This document shows, in pieces, positions 1 to 5,231 of a stretch of DNA of 9,580 bases. Numbering within the stretch: position 1 is the first letter of the stretch; each line of letters starts with the position of its first letter. Position numbers and translations under genes: made by a program. Source of the DNA: Thermoplasmatota archaeon. Lineage in GTDB: Archaea; Thermoplasmatota; Thermoplasmata; RBG-16-68-12; JAGMCJ01. Location: the NCBI GenBank assembly GCA_022848825.1, contig JAJISH010000227.1, forward strand, positions 1-9,580. Direction: 5' to 3'. The notes beneath the pieces were generated by a model. The model made no database searches and was not told the DNA's origin. It worked only from the letters and a program-made list of their open reading frames with translations.

Positions 1-15
1 CCCAAAGCGGAGAAT

Positions 16-34
16 GAGCCTCTGGCTCGAAAAA
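16..34 (-). terminator. Possible transcript end of the large minus-strand gene
   Basis: Just after the TAG stop the minus strand has a run of five T (34-30), followed by a small perfect hairpin, GAGCC-AGA-GGCTC (28-16). A U-run is the main archaeal termination signal. The run is short and precedes the hairpin rather than following it, so this is a weak call. Confidence 0.22.
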
Positions 35-37
35 GCA

Positions 38-3000
38 CTAATTCAGTTGGGTAGCCTTGCCGCGCACTAGCCAGAGATTGGCCGTCTCCCCTTTTTGGAC
101 CGCATCCCCGAAGAAGCTCGATGGCAAACCTTCTATGCATATTCCGAAATCCACTCTCCAGGATCCCGAACCCACTCCCAGCAACAAGGCCACCGCAGCG
201 ACGTTCATGCGGATGGAGATGACGAAGAGCATCTCCGTCCCGAATTCGTGATTGGCGCTCATCATCTTGACCAGTCGCGGAGTTCCTATCGAGAGCAGGA
301 CCTCGAAGCCCAGGTACGTATTGGCGGCAAGAACGTCCTGCAGATTCCGCTCGACGCTTACTGAAGGCGGGCTTCCAAACCCCGAAATGAGCCCCCTCAA
401 TTTGGCTGACAGCCAGAGGAAGCTCTCGCGCAGGACCTCTTTCCCGATGATGAACGCGAGCCTGACTCCGATACCAGCTGTCCCGCCAACCTTGACCTGA
501 CCCTCAAAGTAGAGGACAACCTCTATGACCCTCTCTATGTTGCTCTCGATTGCCTCGACCAACTCGCTCATAGTGTTGGATATCCCAAGTTCGGCGAATC
601 TGGCGGCAGAGTCGATCGAGATCTCCTCCCCGAGGGTCTCTGCCCAGGCCGACTCGAAGGACCGGGAGACGATGCCGACCAGGTCGAGTTCCACGAGCTC
701 CTCTCTGAGCTTGATTAGCATTCCCAGCTCGATGTCAAGCGTTCCGACGGGAGTGGGAATCGAGGGAATCTCGACCGCGTATCTCTTCTCGTGGAATCTC
801 TCGATGTGCGGCACCTCGAACTCAATCTGCCATTCTTCCCCCCATTCCGCAACAGCATGGAAGAAGGATCCCTCAAGGACCATCACTGGATCGAATGTTC
901 CATTGAAGACCAGATATCCATGTGAGATTTCGAGGTTGACCGTGACGTCGTATTCGGAGGTCACCTTGTTCTTCTGATCCTGTGTCAGGTTCATATCATC
1001 CAGTTTGCTTAGCACAACTGCGGTCCTCAGGCTTCCGGCTTCGAAGACCCCCGCCAGAATCGTGCCGCTGCCCTGGTTGAGGCCAATCTCGAGTTCCCCT
1101 CCCAAGACGGACATCCGAAACGTCGTTGCTCCGAACGCGGATATGACTTCCTCGATCATGCCACCGATTATACCTGCAACGCTCGAGATCGAGGACCTCA
1201 GCAGCTCAGTCGTGGTCTCTATGACGTCGTTTATGCCCTTCAGCACGTCCCGGGCGTACGACAGAAGAGTTCCGACGAGCTCCTTGACGAGGGATACGAG
1301 CCACGAAATCGCATCCAGGATCCAATCGAGAACCTTGAGGAGACAATCCCAAACATCTTCGAGGAACCTACAGAAGGTCTCCCATATGTCCTCAAGGAAA
1401 GTATTGCTCGAATCGTATGCAACGTCCGCTAGCGGCCATCCTGATCTTGCGCTTATCGATATCTCGAACTCCAGGGGGACGCTTGTCCCGATTCTGTCCT
1501 TCTGGCTCGTGATGCTGTTCGATGCCCAGTCTGTCGTGACGAGGACGTCGGTGAGCGCTCTGACCCGTATCCTCCAAGTTGACACGTACGGAGCGAAGGA
1601 GCTGCGGGTGACATCCGTATAGTGAACGTTTCTTCCTGACCCAGACCGAGAATCCAAGGGGCTGTCCACGGATATGCACAAGGCCCCAACACGGAGCTCT
1701 TCGGCATCGCACTCCGCCCGCCAGTTCTCCCCAGACAGGTATGACGGTTGCTGAGTGACCTCTGTCCTGAAACTCCTTCTTGGTGCTTCCGCGTGGTTTG
1801 CGTCTCCACGCCAGAACCGGAATGTCTCGTTCGTTATCGAAACGAGAAAACGGATGTTCTCGACATCTTCCACTTCAACGGTGGATTCTACGAGCTGAGC
1901 GACGTTTTCCGAGGCCTTTGCCAGTATGCCCGACGACGAAACCACGAAATCCCTCAGCCTCGAGTACAGACCCCCGTCTTCTGACGGCGTGTCCATCGAA
2001 GTTGCCTTCCAACTCATCTCCTCCAGATTCAAGATCGTCTGGTTGATAAGCAGTCCATGTGCCTCTCTGCCAAGCCCTCTCTCCAGAACGGACAACTCCA
2101 CGATCTCGGCGAGTTGCCCCCTCTCCTCGACGGTCAGGCTCTCGTATTCCGTCTGCCTCTCGACCCGTCGGATCATCTGCTCGAGAATCGTCTCGTGTGC
2201 GAGGGCTTTGCCTTCATCACCAACCAGTGAGCCGACCTCATCCACGATTCGTGAGATCACGTTCGCAGTCAGGTTGGCCTGGGCATCCCACAGTTCGCTT
2301 ATGATCTCAACTACCAAGGTCTCGTTGTTCTGTATCTGGACGAGCAAGCTGGAGGTCTTCTCCCTTACCGCCTCGCTAAGGTCCTGCAATGCCGAGACGT
2401 TGTCAGTTGGCACAATGCTGCCCATCGAGACTGCGGAGAAGGGACCCGCCGCTTCGGCCATCTCGCCAACCCTCCCTGCCATCTCCTTCACGAGGTCCCG
2501 TTGCGTCTTGTACACGACCCTCACGTCGGTGTCATAGACCAGATGATAGCAGCTCTTCCAGAAGCCATCGAAGCCCTCCGCCACGTCCACGACTTCAAAT
2601 GGTATGTATGCAGCGAATCCCGGTACGGTGAAGTTGACGACACCGCTCGTCTCCGTTGTGATCTGGAACTCCGAACCCGGGGCCGGGAACACAACGGGAT
2701 GGGATATCAGAGTACTGGCTTTCGTCTCGCGGGCCATGTTCTTGAACCATGATCTGGTCAACCAGGCCTCCCTGCTTTCGCCCGAAATCCAGAAGAGAAA
2801 ATCCTGTATGGAGTTGGCCAGCACTTGGGCTGCTTGCAGGGAGATATCCGCAACCGGTGTGAGCCCGAAGTAGTCGAAGTATTTCAGCGTCATCCGGTCG
2901 ATCATGGCGTAGATTGCCTGCGAGACGATTGTGCCAATTGACACGTTCGCACTTCCCTGTCCCATATGAAGGAGAAGCAGGTCCGATGGGTCCAAGCTTC

Positions 3001-3886
3001 CCGCTCCAACCCATGTTTCCAGGAGGCTGGCTAGGCTCGTGTTCTTACCCTCGCCACTATTGACGAGATCGAACGCTTCTACGGCATCCTCGTCAACCGA
3101 TCTCAATAGAGTGAGCTGCTCGAGGACCAAGGCCAGATTCAGCGCCCTTTCCACGTCCCGAATCCCAATTATCTCGCCGGTTGAAGGGGCATCTTGTCGT
3201 GAGGAACCCCATCCTTGGAGCACCCTCACCTGAGCCATCGTCGACAGCATATACTCCGTGATCCTCGCGATGTCCCCGAACTCGGACTGTGCGGCGGAAG
3301 CTAGGCTGTCCATCTTGCCCTTCAGAAACGGGACGAACGAGTCCAAGTCCTGAGAGAACTCATGCTTGTTTCTCGCGGCAATCCCATCCTTGTTCATGAC
3401 GTACGTGACGTGCCCCGCCACCGAGAACGTCACAGTTCTCCATACCTCCATCCAGTAACCTGAGCGGTCCGTCTCGAGTTCCTCGAACGTCAGGTTCCCG
3501 AAAGTCTCGTTCTCGACGCTAGCTTCCTTCCCGAAGTCCTGCAGAATCCAGTTCTCGAGGATGATTGAGCTGCTGTGATCGCGGATATCGAAGTGGAAAC
3601 CTTCGACGTCTCGCGGGAATGACCCATTGAGATACGAATCCATCATGTCCTCGTACAGGTGAGCGATCCTCGAGCGGTTTCCGCCACCCAGTTGGACCGC
3701 CCTGGTTCCCATCCAGTAGGCCTCGGTCTCAACCTCCCTGTGGACGAGGACAGAGACTTCCCTTCCCTCTTGGATGATATCCTCCGTCACCCTGTCCTTC
3801 ACGTGCTGGAACTGAAGTCCGGAGATGTATGCCATGCTGAGCATCGACATCAGAAGAATCAACACACCCAGAAAGGCAAAGGGCAC
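38..3886 (-). CDS. Large membrane-anchored, probably extracytoplasmic protein of unknown function (DUF7286-like?)
   Basis: This is an unbroken 1282-codon frame from a GTG to a TAG stop. The protein opens with a hydrophobic segment at about residues 2-24 (PFAFLGVLILLMSML...), which looks like an uncleaved anchor or a signal sequence. It continues as long, largely helical and acidic stretches. A second hydrophobic/amphipathic block rich in Trp and Leu lies near 825-880, with a Gly/Ile-rich helix near 898-918, and the last third appears beta-rich. I count 14 N-x-S/T sequons and only six cysteines, which fits a glycosylated surface protein. The in-frame codons just upstream of the GTG read DNRAR, so the true N-terminus probably includes DNRARVPFAF. 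From memory this resembles archaeal DUF7286 proteins linked to pilus/secretion loci, but I cannot verify that. Function is unknown. It has its own TATA-like box and lies 119 nt beyond aEF-1beta, so it is probably a separate transcription unit. The CDS is secure; the start and the family are not. Confidence 0.85.
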   Translation of the reverse strand: MPFAFLGVLILLMSMLSMAYISGLQFQHVKDRVTEDIIQEGREVSVLVHREVETEAYWMGTRAVQLGGGNRSRIAHLYEDMMDSYLNGSFPRDVEGFHFDIRDHSSSIILENWILQDFGKEASVENETFGNLTFEELETDRSGYWMEVWRTVTFSVAGHVTYVMNKDGIAARNKHEFSQDLDSFVPFLKGKMDSLASAAQSEFGDIARITEYMLSTMAQVRVLQGWGSSRQDAPSTGEIIGIRDVERALNLALVLEQLTLLRSVDEDAVEAFDLVNSGEGKNTSLASLLETWVGAGSLDPSDLLLLHMGQGSANVSIGTIVSQAIYAMIDRMTLKYFDYFGLTPVADISLQAAQVLANSIQDFLFWISGESREAWLTRSWFKNMARETKASTLISHPVVFPAPGSEFQITTETSGVVNFTVPGFAAYIPFEVVDVAEGFDGFWKSCYHLVYDTDVRVVYKTQRDLVKEMAGRVGEMAEAAGPFSAVSMGSIVPTDNVSALQDLSEAVREKTSSLLVQIQNNETLVVEIISELWDAQANLTANVISRIVDEVGSLVGDEGKALAHETILEQMIRRVERQTEYESLTVEERGQLAEIVELSVLERGLGREAHGLLINQTILNLEEMSWKATSMDTPSEDGGLYSRLRDFVVSSSGILAKASENVAQLVESTVEVEDVENIRFLVSITNETFRFWRGDANHAEAPRRSFRTEVTQQPSYLSGENWRAECDAEELRVGALCISVDSPLDSRSGSGRNVHYTDVTRSSFAPYVSTWRIRVRALTDVLVTTDWASNSITSQKDRIGTSVPLEFEISISARSGWPLADVAYDSSNTFLEDIWETFCRFLEDVWDCLLKVLDWILDAISWLVSLVKELVGTLLSYARDVLKGINDVIETTTELLRSSISSVAGIIGGMIEEVISAFGATTFRMSVLGGELEIGLNQGSGTILAGVFEAGSLRTAVVLSKLDDMNLTQDQKNKVTSEYDVTVNLEISHGYLVFNGTFDPVMVLEGSFFHAVAEWGEEWQIEFEVPHIERFHEKRYAVEIPSIPTPVGTLDIELGMLIKLREELVELDLVGIVSRSFESAWAETLGEEISIDSAARFAELGISNTMSELVEAIESNIERVIEVVLYFEGQVKVGGTAGIGVRLAFIIGKEVLRESFLWLSAKLRGLISGFGSPPSVSVERNLQDVLAANTYLGFEVLLSIGTPRLVKMMSANHEFGTEMLFVISIRMNVAAVALLLGVGSGSWRVDFGICIEGLPSSFFGDAVQKGETANLWLVRGKATQLN

Positions 3887-3942
3887 CCTCGCTCTATTGT
3901 CTAGTCTTATTCGACATCCCTCCGATTGGAGAACGCCCGGTC

Positions 3943-3952
3943 GCTATAAGTC
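3943..3952 (-). promoter_or_regulatory. TATA-like box for the large membrane protein gene
   Basis: On the minus strand the gap between aEF-1beta and the large gene contains ACTTATAGCG. Counting about 25-27 nt downstream puts initiation near 3920-3922. That is 3-5 nt before the ATG at 3917 and about 35 nt before the GTG at 3886. This geometry suits a nearly leaderless start at the ATG. I did not identify a clear BRE, and the box was chosen by eye. Confidence 0.4.
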
Positions 3953-4005
3953 GATTCCCAGTATTAGTAATCCGGAAAATCTGAATGGCAGCGGAAGAAA
4001 GAACC

Positions 4006-4269
4006 CTAGAGTCTCGTCAATGCGACCGTCTCGATGCTCTGCACGCCCTCGATTGCCGCCAGCTCGCTCTCCAACCTCTCTCCGAGCCCTTCTACCTCCT
4101 CCACGATTGCAGTTACCTCGAGGGCGTTCAGTCCGAAGGCGATTGGCTTCACCTCAGATGAATGGAATCTCCGCTCCCCCAGGATTTCCATCGCTTTTTC
4201 CTTGACGCTATTCAGATCCACTTCCAACCCGCTTGGCATGAGCCTGTATGTAATGGCAACTTCTCCCAT
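4006..4269 (-). CDS. ef1b: Translation elongation factor aEF-1beta
   Basis: This is an 87-aa protein of the usual size for archaeal EF-1beta, the guanine-nucleotide exchange factor that recycles aEF-1alpha-GDP during elongation in the cytoplasm. The sequence opens MGEVAITYRLMPSGLEVDL. It contains the family core KPIAFGLNALEVTAIV at about residues 41-56 and ends with the typical acidic helix followed by IEGVQSIETVALTRL, giving a ferredoxin-like alpha/beta fold. The ATG lies 9 nt after the TAG of the zinc-ribbon gene, with only a weak AGGGG upstream, so translation is probably coupled to that gene. The pairing of a COG2888-type zinc ribbon with aEF-1beta is common in archaea and supports both calls. 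Nothing appears truncated. Confidence 0.94.
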   Translation of the reverse strand: MGEVAITYRLMPSGLEVDLNSVKEKAMEILGERRFHSSEVKPIAFGLNALEVTAIVEEVEGLGERLESELAAIEGVQSIETVALTRL

Positions 4270-4278
4270 GTCAAACCC

Positions 4279-4443
4279 CTAAGGCCCCTCGAAACCGCAG
4301 GCTTCGCATCTGTAAGGGACACTCTGGTCTCTGCATTGAGCGCATCGACCTATGGCCCCCTCTCCGCAGACGGGACACTTGAAGACCGCGGCTCCCTTTC
4401 TCTTCATCACGACACCGCATGACGAGCATCGATTGTCTGGCAT
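4279..4443 (-). CDS. Small four-CxxC zinc-ribbon protein, translation-associated (COG2888-type)
   Basis: This 54-aa protein (MPDNRCSSCG...CGFEGP) has four CxxC knuckles at residues 6-9, 23-26, 34-37 and 46-49, enough for two zinc sites. The core GRCAQCRDQSVPYRCEACGFEGP pattern is typical of the small archaeal zinc-ribbon family annotated as RNA-binding and translation-related (COG2888). The exact function is unproven. Two consecutive ATGs occur at 4446 and 4443. I prefer 4443 because the upstream GGTGA (4452-4448) is then 4 nt away, against 1 nt for the other. The frame stays open to an ATG at 4575, but the extra 44 residues look like read-through of the AT-rich leader and are absent from the family. 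It is probably cotranscribed with aEF-1beta, 9 nt downstream. Confidence 0.9.
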   Translation of the reverse strand: MPDNRCSSCGVVMKRKGAAVFKCPVCGEGAIGRCAQCRDQSVPYRCEACGFEGP

Positions 4444-4447
4444 CATT

Positions 4448-4454
4448 TCACCTT
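4448..4454 (-). promoter_or_regulatory. Shine-Dalgarno site deciding the zinc-ribbon start
   Basis: On the minus strand AAGGTGA is followed by A-ATG-ATG. The match to the archaeal anti-SD (complement of GGTGATC) lies 4 nt before the second ATG and 1 nt before the first. This is why the 54-aa form was chosen. Confidence 0.6.
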
Positions 4455-4556
4455 GGTGATTTCCGAGGATTTCAGAGGACATACGAGAGGTCAGACTTAA
4501 ATGTGCCCTTTCTGAGGTGTGTTGGAGAATGAAACTTGTTTGAAGGCGAGGAAAGG

Positions 4557-4610
4557 GGATATTAATAGTTATCATTCAAACACAATTTTTTCCACTGACA
4601 AATATATTTT
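4557..4610. promoter_or_regulatory. AT-rich divergent promoter region between the zinc-ribbon and tRNA/rpo units
   Basis: The 4444-4730 gap has no coding sequence I can support. Its most AT-rich part holds AATATATTTT (4601-4610; minus reading AAAATATATT) and ATATTAATAG (4559-4568; minus reading CTATTAATAT). Either could be the TATA box for leftward transcription of the zinc-ribbon/aEF-1beta pair, with leaders of roughly 135 or 90 nt. A third candidate, CACATTTAAG on the minus strand near 4506-4497, would give a leader of about 30 nt. The first box could also serve rightward transcription. I cannot choose between them from sequence alone. Confidence 0.35.
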
Positions 4611-4672
4611 CTCCGACATTTAAAGAGGATCGGCGGCCCGGAACATACGACGGCACCGAAATCAGCGCAAGC

Positions 4673-4684
4673 TTTTAATATAAG
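4673..4684 (+). promoter_or_regulatory. TATA box for tRNA-Lys and possibly the rpo operon
   Basis: TTTTAATATAAG is a good archaeal TATA element. Counting about 25 nt downstream places the start near 4704-4708, which leaves a leader of about 25 nt before the tRNA at 4731. No comparable box was found between the tRNA and rpoH, so this promoter may also drive the polymerase genes. Confidence 0.55.
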
Positions 4685-4692
4685 GATGGTAA

Positions 4693-4715
4693 TCTCGCAT
4701 GGAATCATGCCGAGA
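4693..4715 (+). repeat. Imperfect inverted repeat at the predicted start site of the tRNA/rpo transcript
   Basis: TCTCG-CATG (4693-4701) pairs with CATG-C-CGAGA (4706-4715) around a GAAT loop, giving nine base pairs with one bulged C at 4710. It lies 15 nt upstream of the tRNA and covers the start site predicted from the TATA box. It could be a DNA operator dyad or a leader hairpin. Confidence 0.45.
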
Positions 4716-4751
4716 CCTCAGATGAGCCCTGGGCCCGTAGCTCAGCTAGGT

Positions 4752-4784
4752 CGGACGCATATGACCGTCATCACGTCCCTAGAA
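4752..4784 (+). other. tRNA-Lys intron 1, D loop (33 nt, between positions 20 and 21)
   Basis: The central helix is exon CTAG (4746-4749) with CTAG (4779-4782). The 5' bulge is GTC (4750-4752) and the 3' bulge is AAA (4783-4785). The intron helix is GGACG (4753-4757) with CGTCC (4774-4778), capped by an inner ATGA/TCAT hairpin. Cutting after the second base of each bulge leaves D loop AGCTAGGT+A. The outer side differs slightly from canonical, because A4744-G4745 are also unpaired before the D stem. Confidence 0.88.
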
Positions 4785-4801
4785 AGAGCATCTGGCTTTT
4801 A

Positions 4802-4853
4802 GTTGACCCGTATCGGAAAGCCAGCATAATCCATCAGAAACGGTCGAAAAGAA
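4802..4853 (+). other. tRNA-Lys intron 2, anticodon loop (52 nt, canonical 37/38)
   Basis: The central helix is CTTT (4796-4799) with AAAG (4848-4851). The 5' bulge is TAG (4800-4802) and the 3' bulge is AAA (4852-4854). The intron helix is TTGACC (4803-4808) with GGTCGA (4842-4847), including one U-G. The outer helix is the anticodon stem. This is a full helix-bulge-helix-bulge-helix, and cleavage after the second bulge base joins A37 to A38. Confidence 0.92.
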
Positions 4854-4875
4854 ACCAGGTGGTCCGGGGTTCGAA

Positions 4876-4903
4876 AAAGCCTTCATCCCGAGGGCTTCGA
4901 AAA
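4876..4903 (+). other. tRNA-Lys intron 3, T loop (28 nt, between positions 59 and 60)
   Basis: The central helix is TTCG (4870-4873) with CGAA (4898-4901). The 5' bulge is AAA (4874-4876) and the 3' bulge is AAT (4902-4904). The intron helix is AAGCC (4877-4881) with GGCTT (4893-4897), extended by U-G and U-A pairs. The outer helix is the T stem. Splicing gives TTCGAA+T, the archetypal T loop. The TTCGAAAA direct repeat at 4870 and 4896 permits other alignments, but only this one gives two symmetric 3-nt bulges and a 7-nt loop. Confidence 0.9.
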
Positions 4904-4962
4904 TCCCCGCGGGCCCGTCTGAGGGGGCTCGGCGGCATCTACGCGTATGGTAGAGAAAGACT

Positions 4963-4969
4963 GGGGTGG
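4963..4969 (+). promoter_or_regulatory. Shine-Dalgarno-like site supporting a TTG start of rpoH
   Basis: GGGGTGG lies 6 nt before the TTG at 4976. The alternative GAGGT (4972-4976) is 14 nt before the ATG at 4991, which is long for an archaeal site. This spacing, together with the family N-terminus, favours TTG. Confidence 0.45.
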
Positions 4970-4975
4970 ACGAGG

Positions 4976-5227
4976 TTGAAGTTCAATGTTATGGAGCACA
5001 GGTTGGTACCCGAGCATCATCTGGTTTCCGAGAAGGATGAAGGAACGATCCTCGAGGGCCTCAAAGTTCACAAAGATCAGTTCCCAAGGATACGGAGAAA
5101 CGACCCGTGTGTACAGCTCCTTGAAAGGAAACATGGACCGATCGAGGAGGGTCGTGTCATCAAGATAGTGAGGTTAAGCGAGACATCTGGAGTCTCGGTG
5201 GCGTACAGACTCGTAGTAGGAAGGTGA
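4976..5227 (+). CDS. rpoH: DNA-directed RNA polymerase subunit H (Rpo5)
   Basis: Rpo5 is the small archaeal RNA polymerase subunit matching the C-terminal domain of eukaryotic Rpb5. It sits at the lower jaw near downstream DNA and contacts Rpo1. Started at TTG 4976, the protein is 83 aa and begins [15 protein letters not shown], the usual family N-terminus (beta-strand followed by HxLVPxH). The C-terminal part [13 protein letters not shown]...[22 protein letters not shown] matches the conserved QLPRI-DP-V...GDVIKI-R-S-TAG-YRLV pattern. An ATG at 4991 would give 78 aa but cuts into the first strand. The frame is open further upstream into the tRNA gene, and that part is not protein. The stop overlaps the ribosome-binding site of rpoB. 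I am sure of the gene, moderately sure of the start. Confidence 0.94.
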   Translation: MKFNVMEHRLVPEHHLVSEKDEGTILEGLKVHKDQFPRIRRNDPCVQLLERKHGPIEEGRVIKIVRLSETSGVSVAYRLVVGR

Positions 5228-5228
5228 T
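5219..5228 (+). promoter_or_regulatory. Ribosome-binding site of rpoB overlapping the rpoH stop
   Basis: GGAAGGTGAT contains the TGA stop of rpoH (5225-5227) and lies 3 nt before the rpoB ATG at 5232. Terminating ribosomes would sit directly on the next start, suggesting coupled translation. Confidence 0.75.
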
Positions 5229-5231
5229 TTA

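Larger units (their letters stand above)
4731..4917 (+). tRNA. tRNA-Lys(UUU) with three introns
   Basis: The acceptor stem is GGGCCCG (4731-4737) with CGGGCCC (4910-4916) and discriminator G4917. The D stem is GCTC (4740-4743) with GAGC (4786-4789). The anticodon stem is TCTGG (4791-4795) with CCAGG (4855-4859), and the variable loop is TGGTC (4860-4864). The T stem is CGGGG (4865-4869) with CCCCG (4905-4909). Removing 4752-4784, 4802-4853 and 4876-4903 gives a 74-nt cloverleaf. Its D loop is AGCTAGGTA, its anticodon loop is CTTTTAA with anticodon TTT at 4798-4800, and its T loop is TTCGAAT. The 3' CCA is not encoded. The tRNA decodes AAA/AAG. All stems are Watson-Crick except one U-G at the top of the anticodon stem. 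The gene sits 58 nt upstream of rpoH with no terminator between. Confidence 0.94.

Noticed and set aside
525..1622. Plus-strand open frames of 150 and 205 codons opposite the large minus-strand gene
   Set aside because: They are Ser/Thr/Arg-rich, with no recognisable domain or ribosome-binding site, and are fully antisense to a continuous 1282-codon frame. They are shadow frames caused by codon bias.
4444..4575. Longer zinc-ribbon protein starting at an ATG at 4575 or 4482
   Set aside because: The added residues resemble no family member and come from AT-rich promoter/leader sequence. A well-placed ribosome-binding site supports 4443.
4870..4903. TTCGAAAA direct repeats, considered as an insertion-element target duplication
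   Set aside because: The repeats are explained by the T loop and the bulge-helix-bulge pairing of the third tRNA intron. The 28-nt segment between the cuts codes for nothing.
4731..4917. tRNA pseudogene or fragmented (split) tRNA
   Set aside because: All four stems pair fully after removal of three segments with proper bulge-helix-bulge motifs, and every conserved loop base is present. The pieces are in order on one strand.
4859..4975. N-terminal extension of rpoH by up to 39 codons from an ATG at 4859 (VRGSKKPSS...)
   Set aside because: It overlaps the T arm, third intron and acceptor stem of the tRNA, is highly basic, and is absent from the short Rpo5 family.
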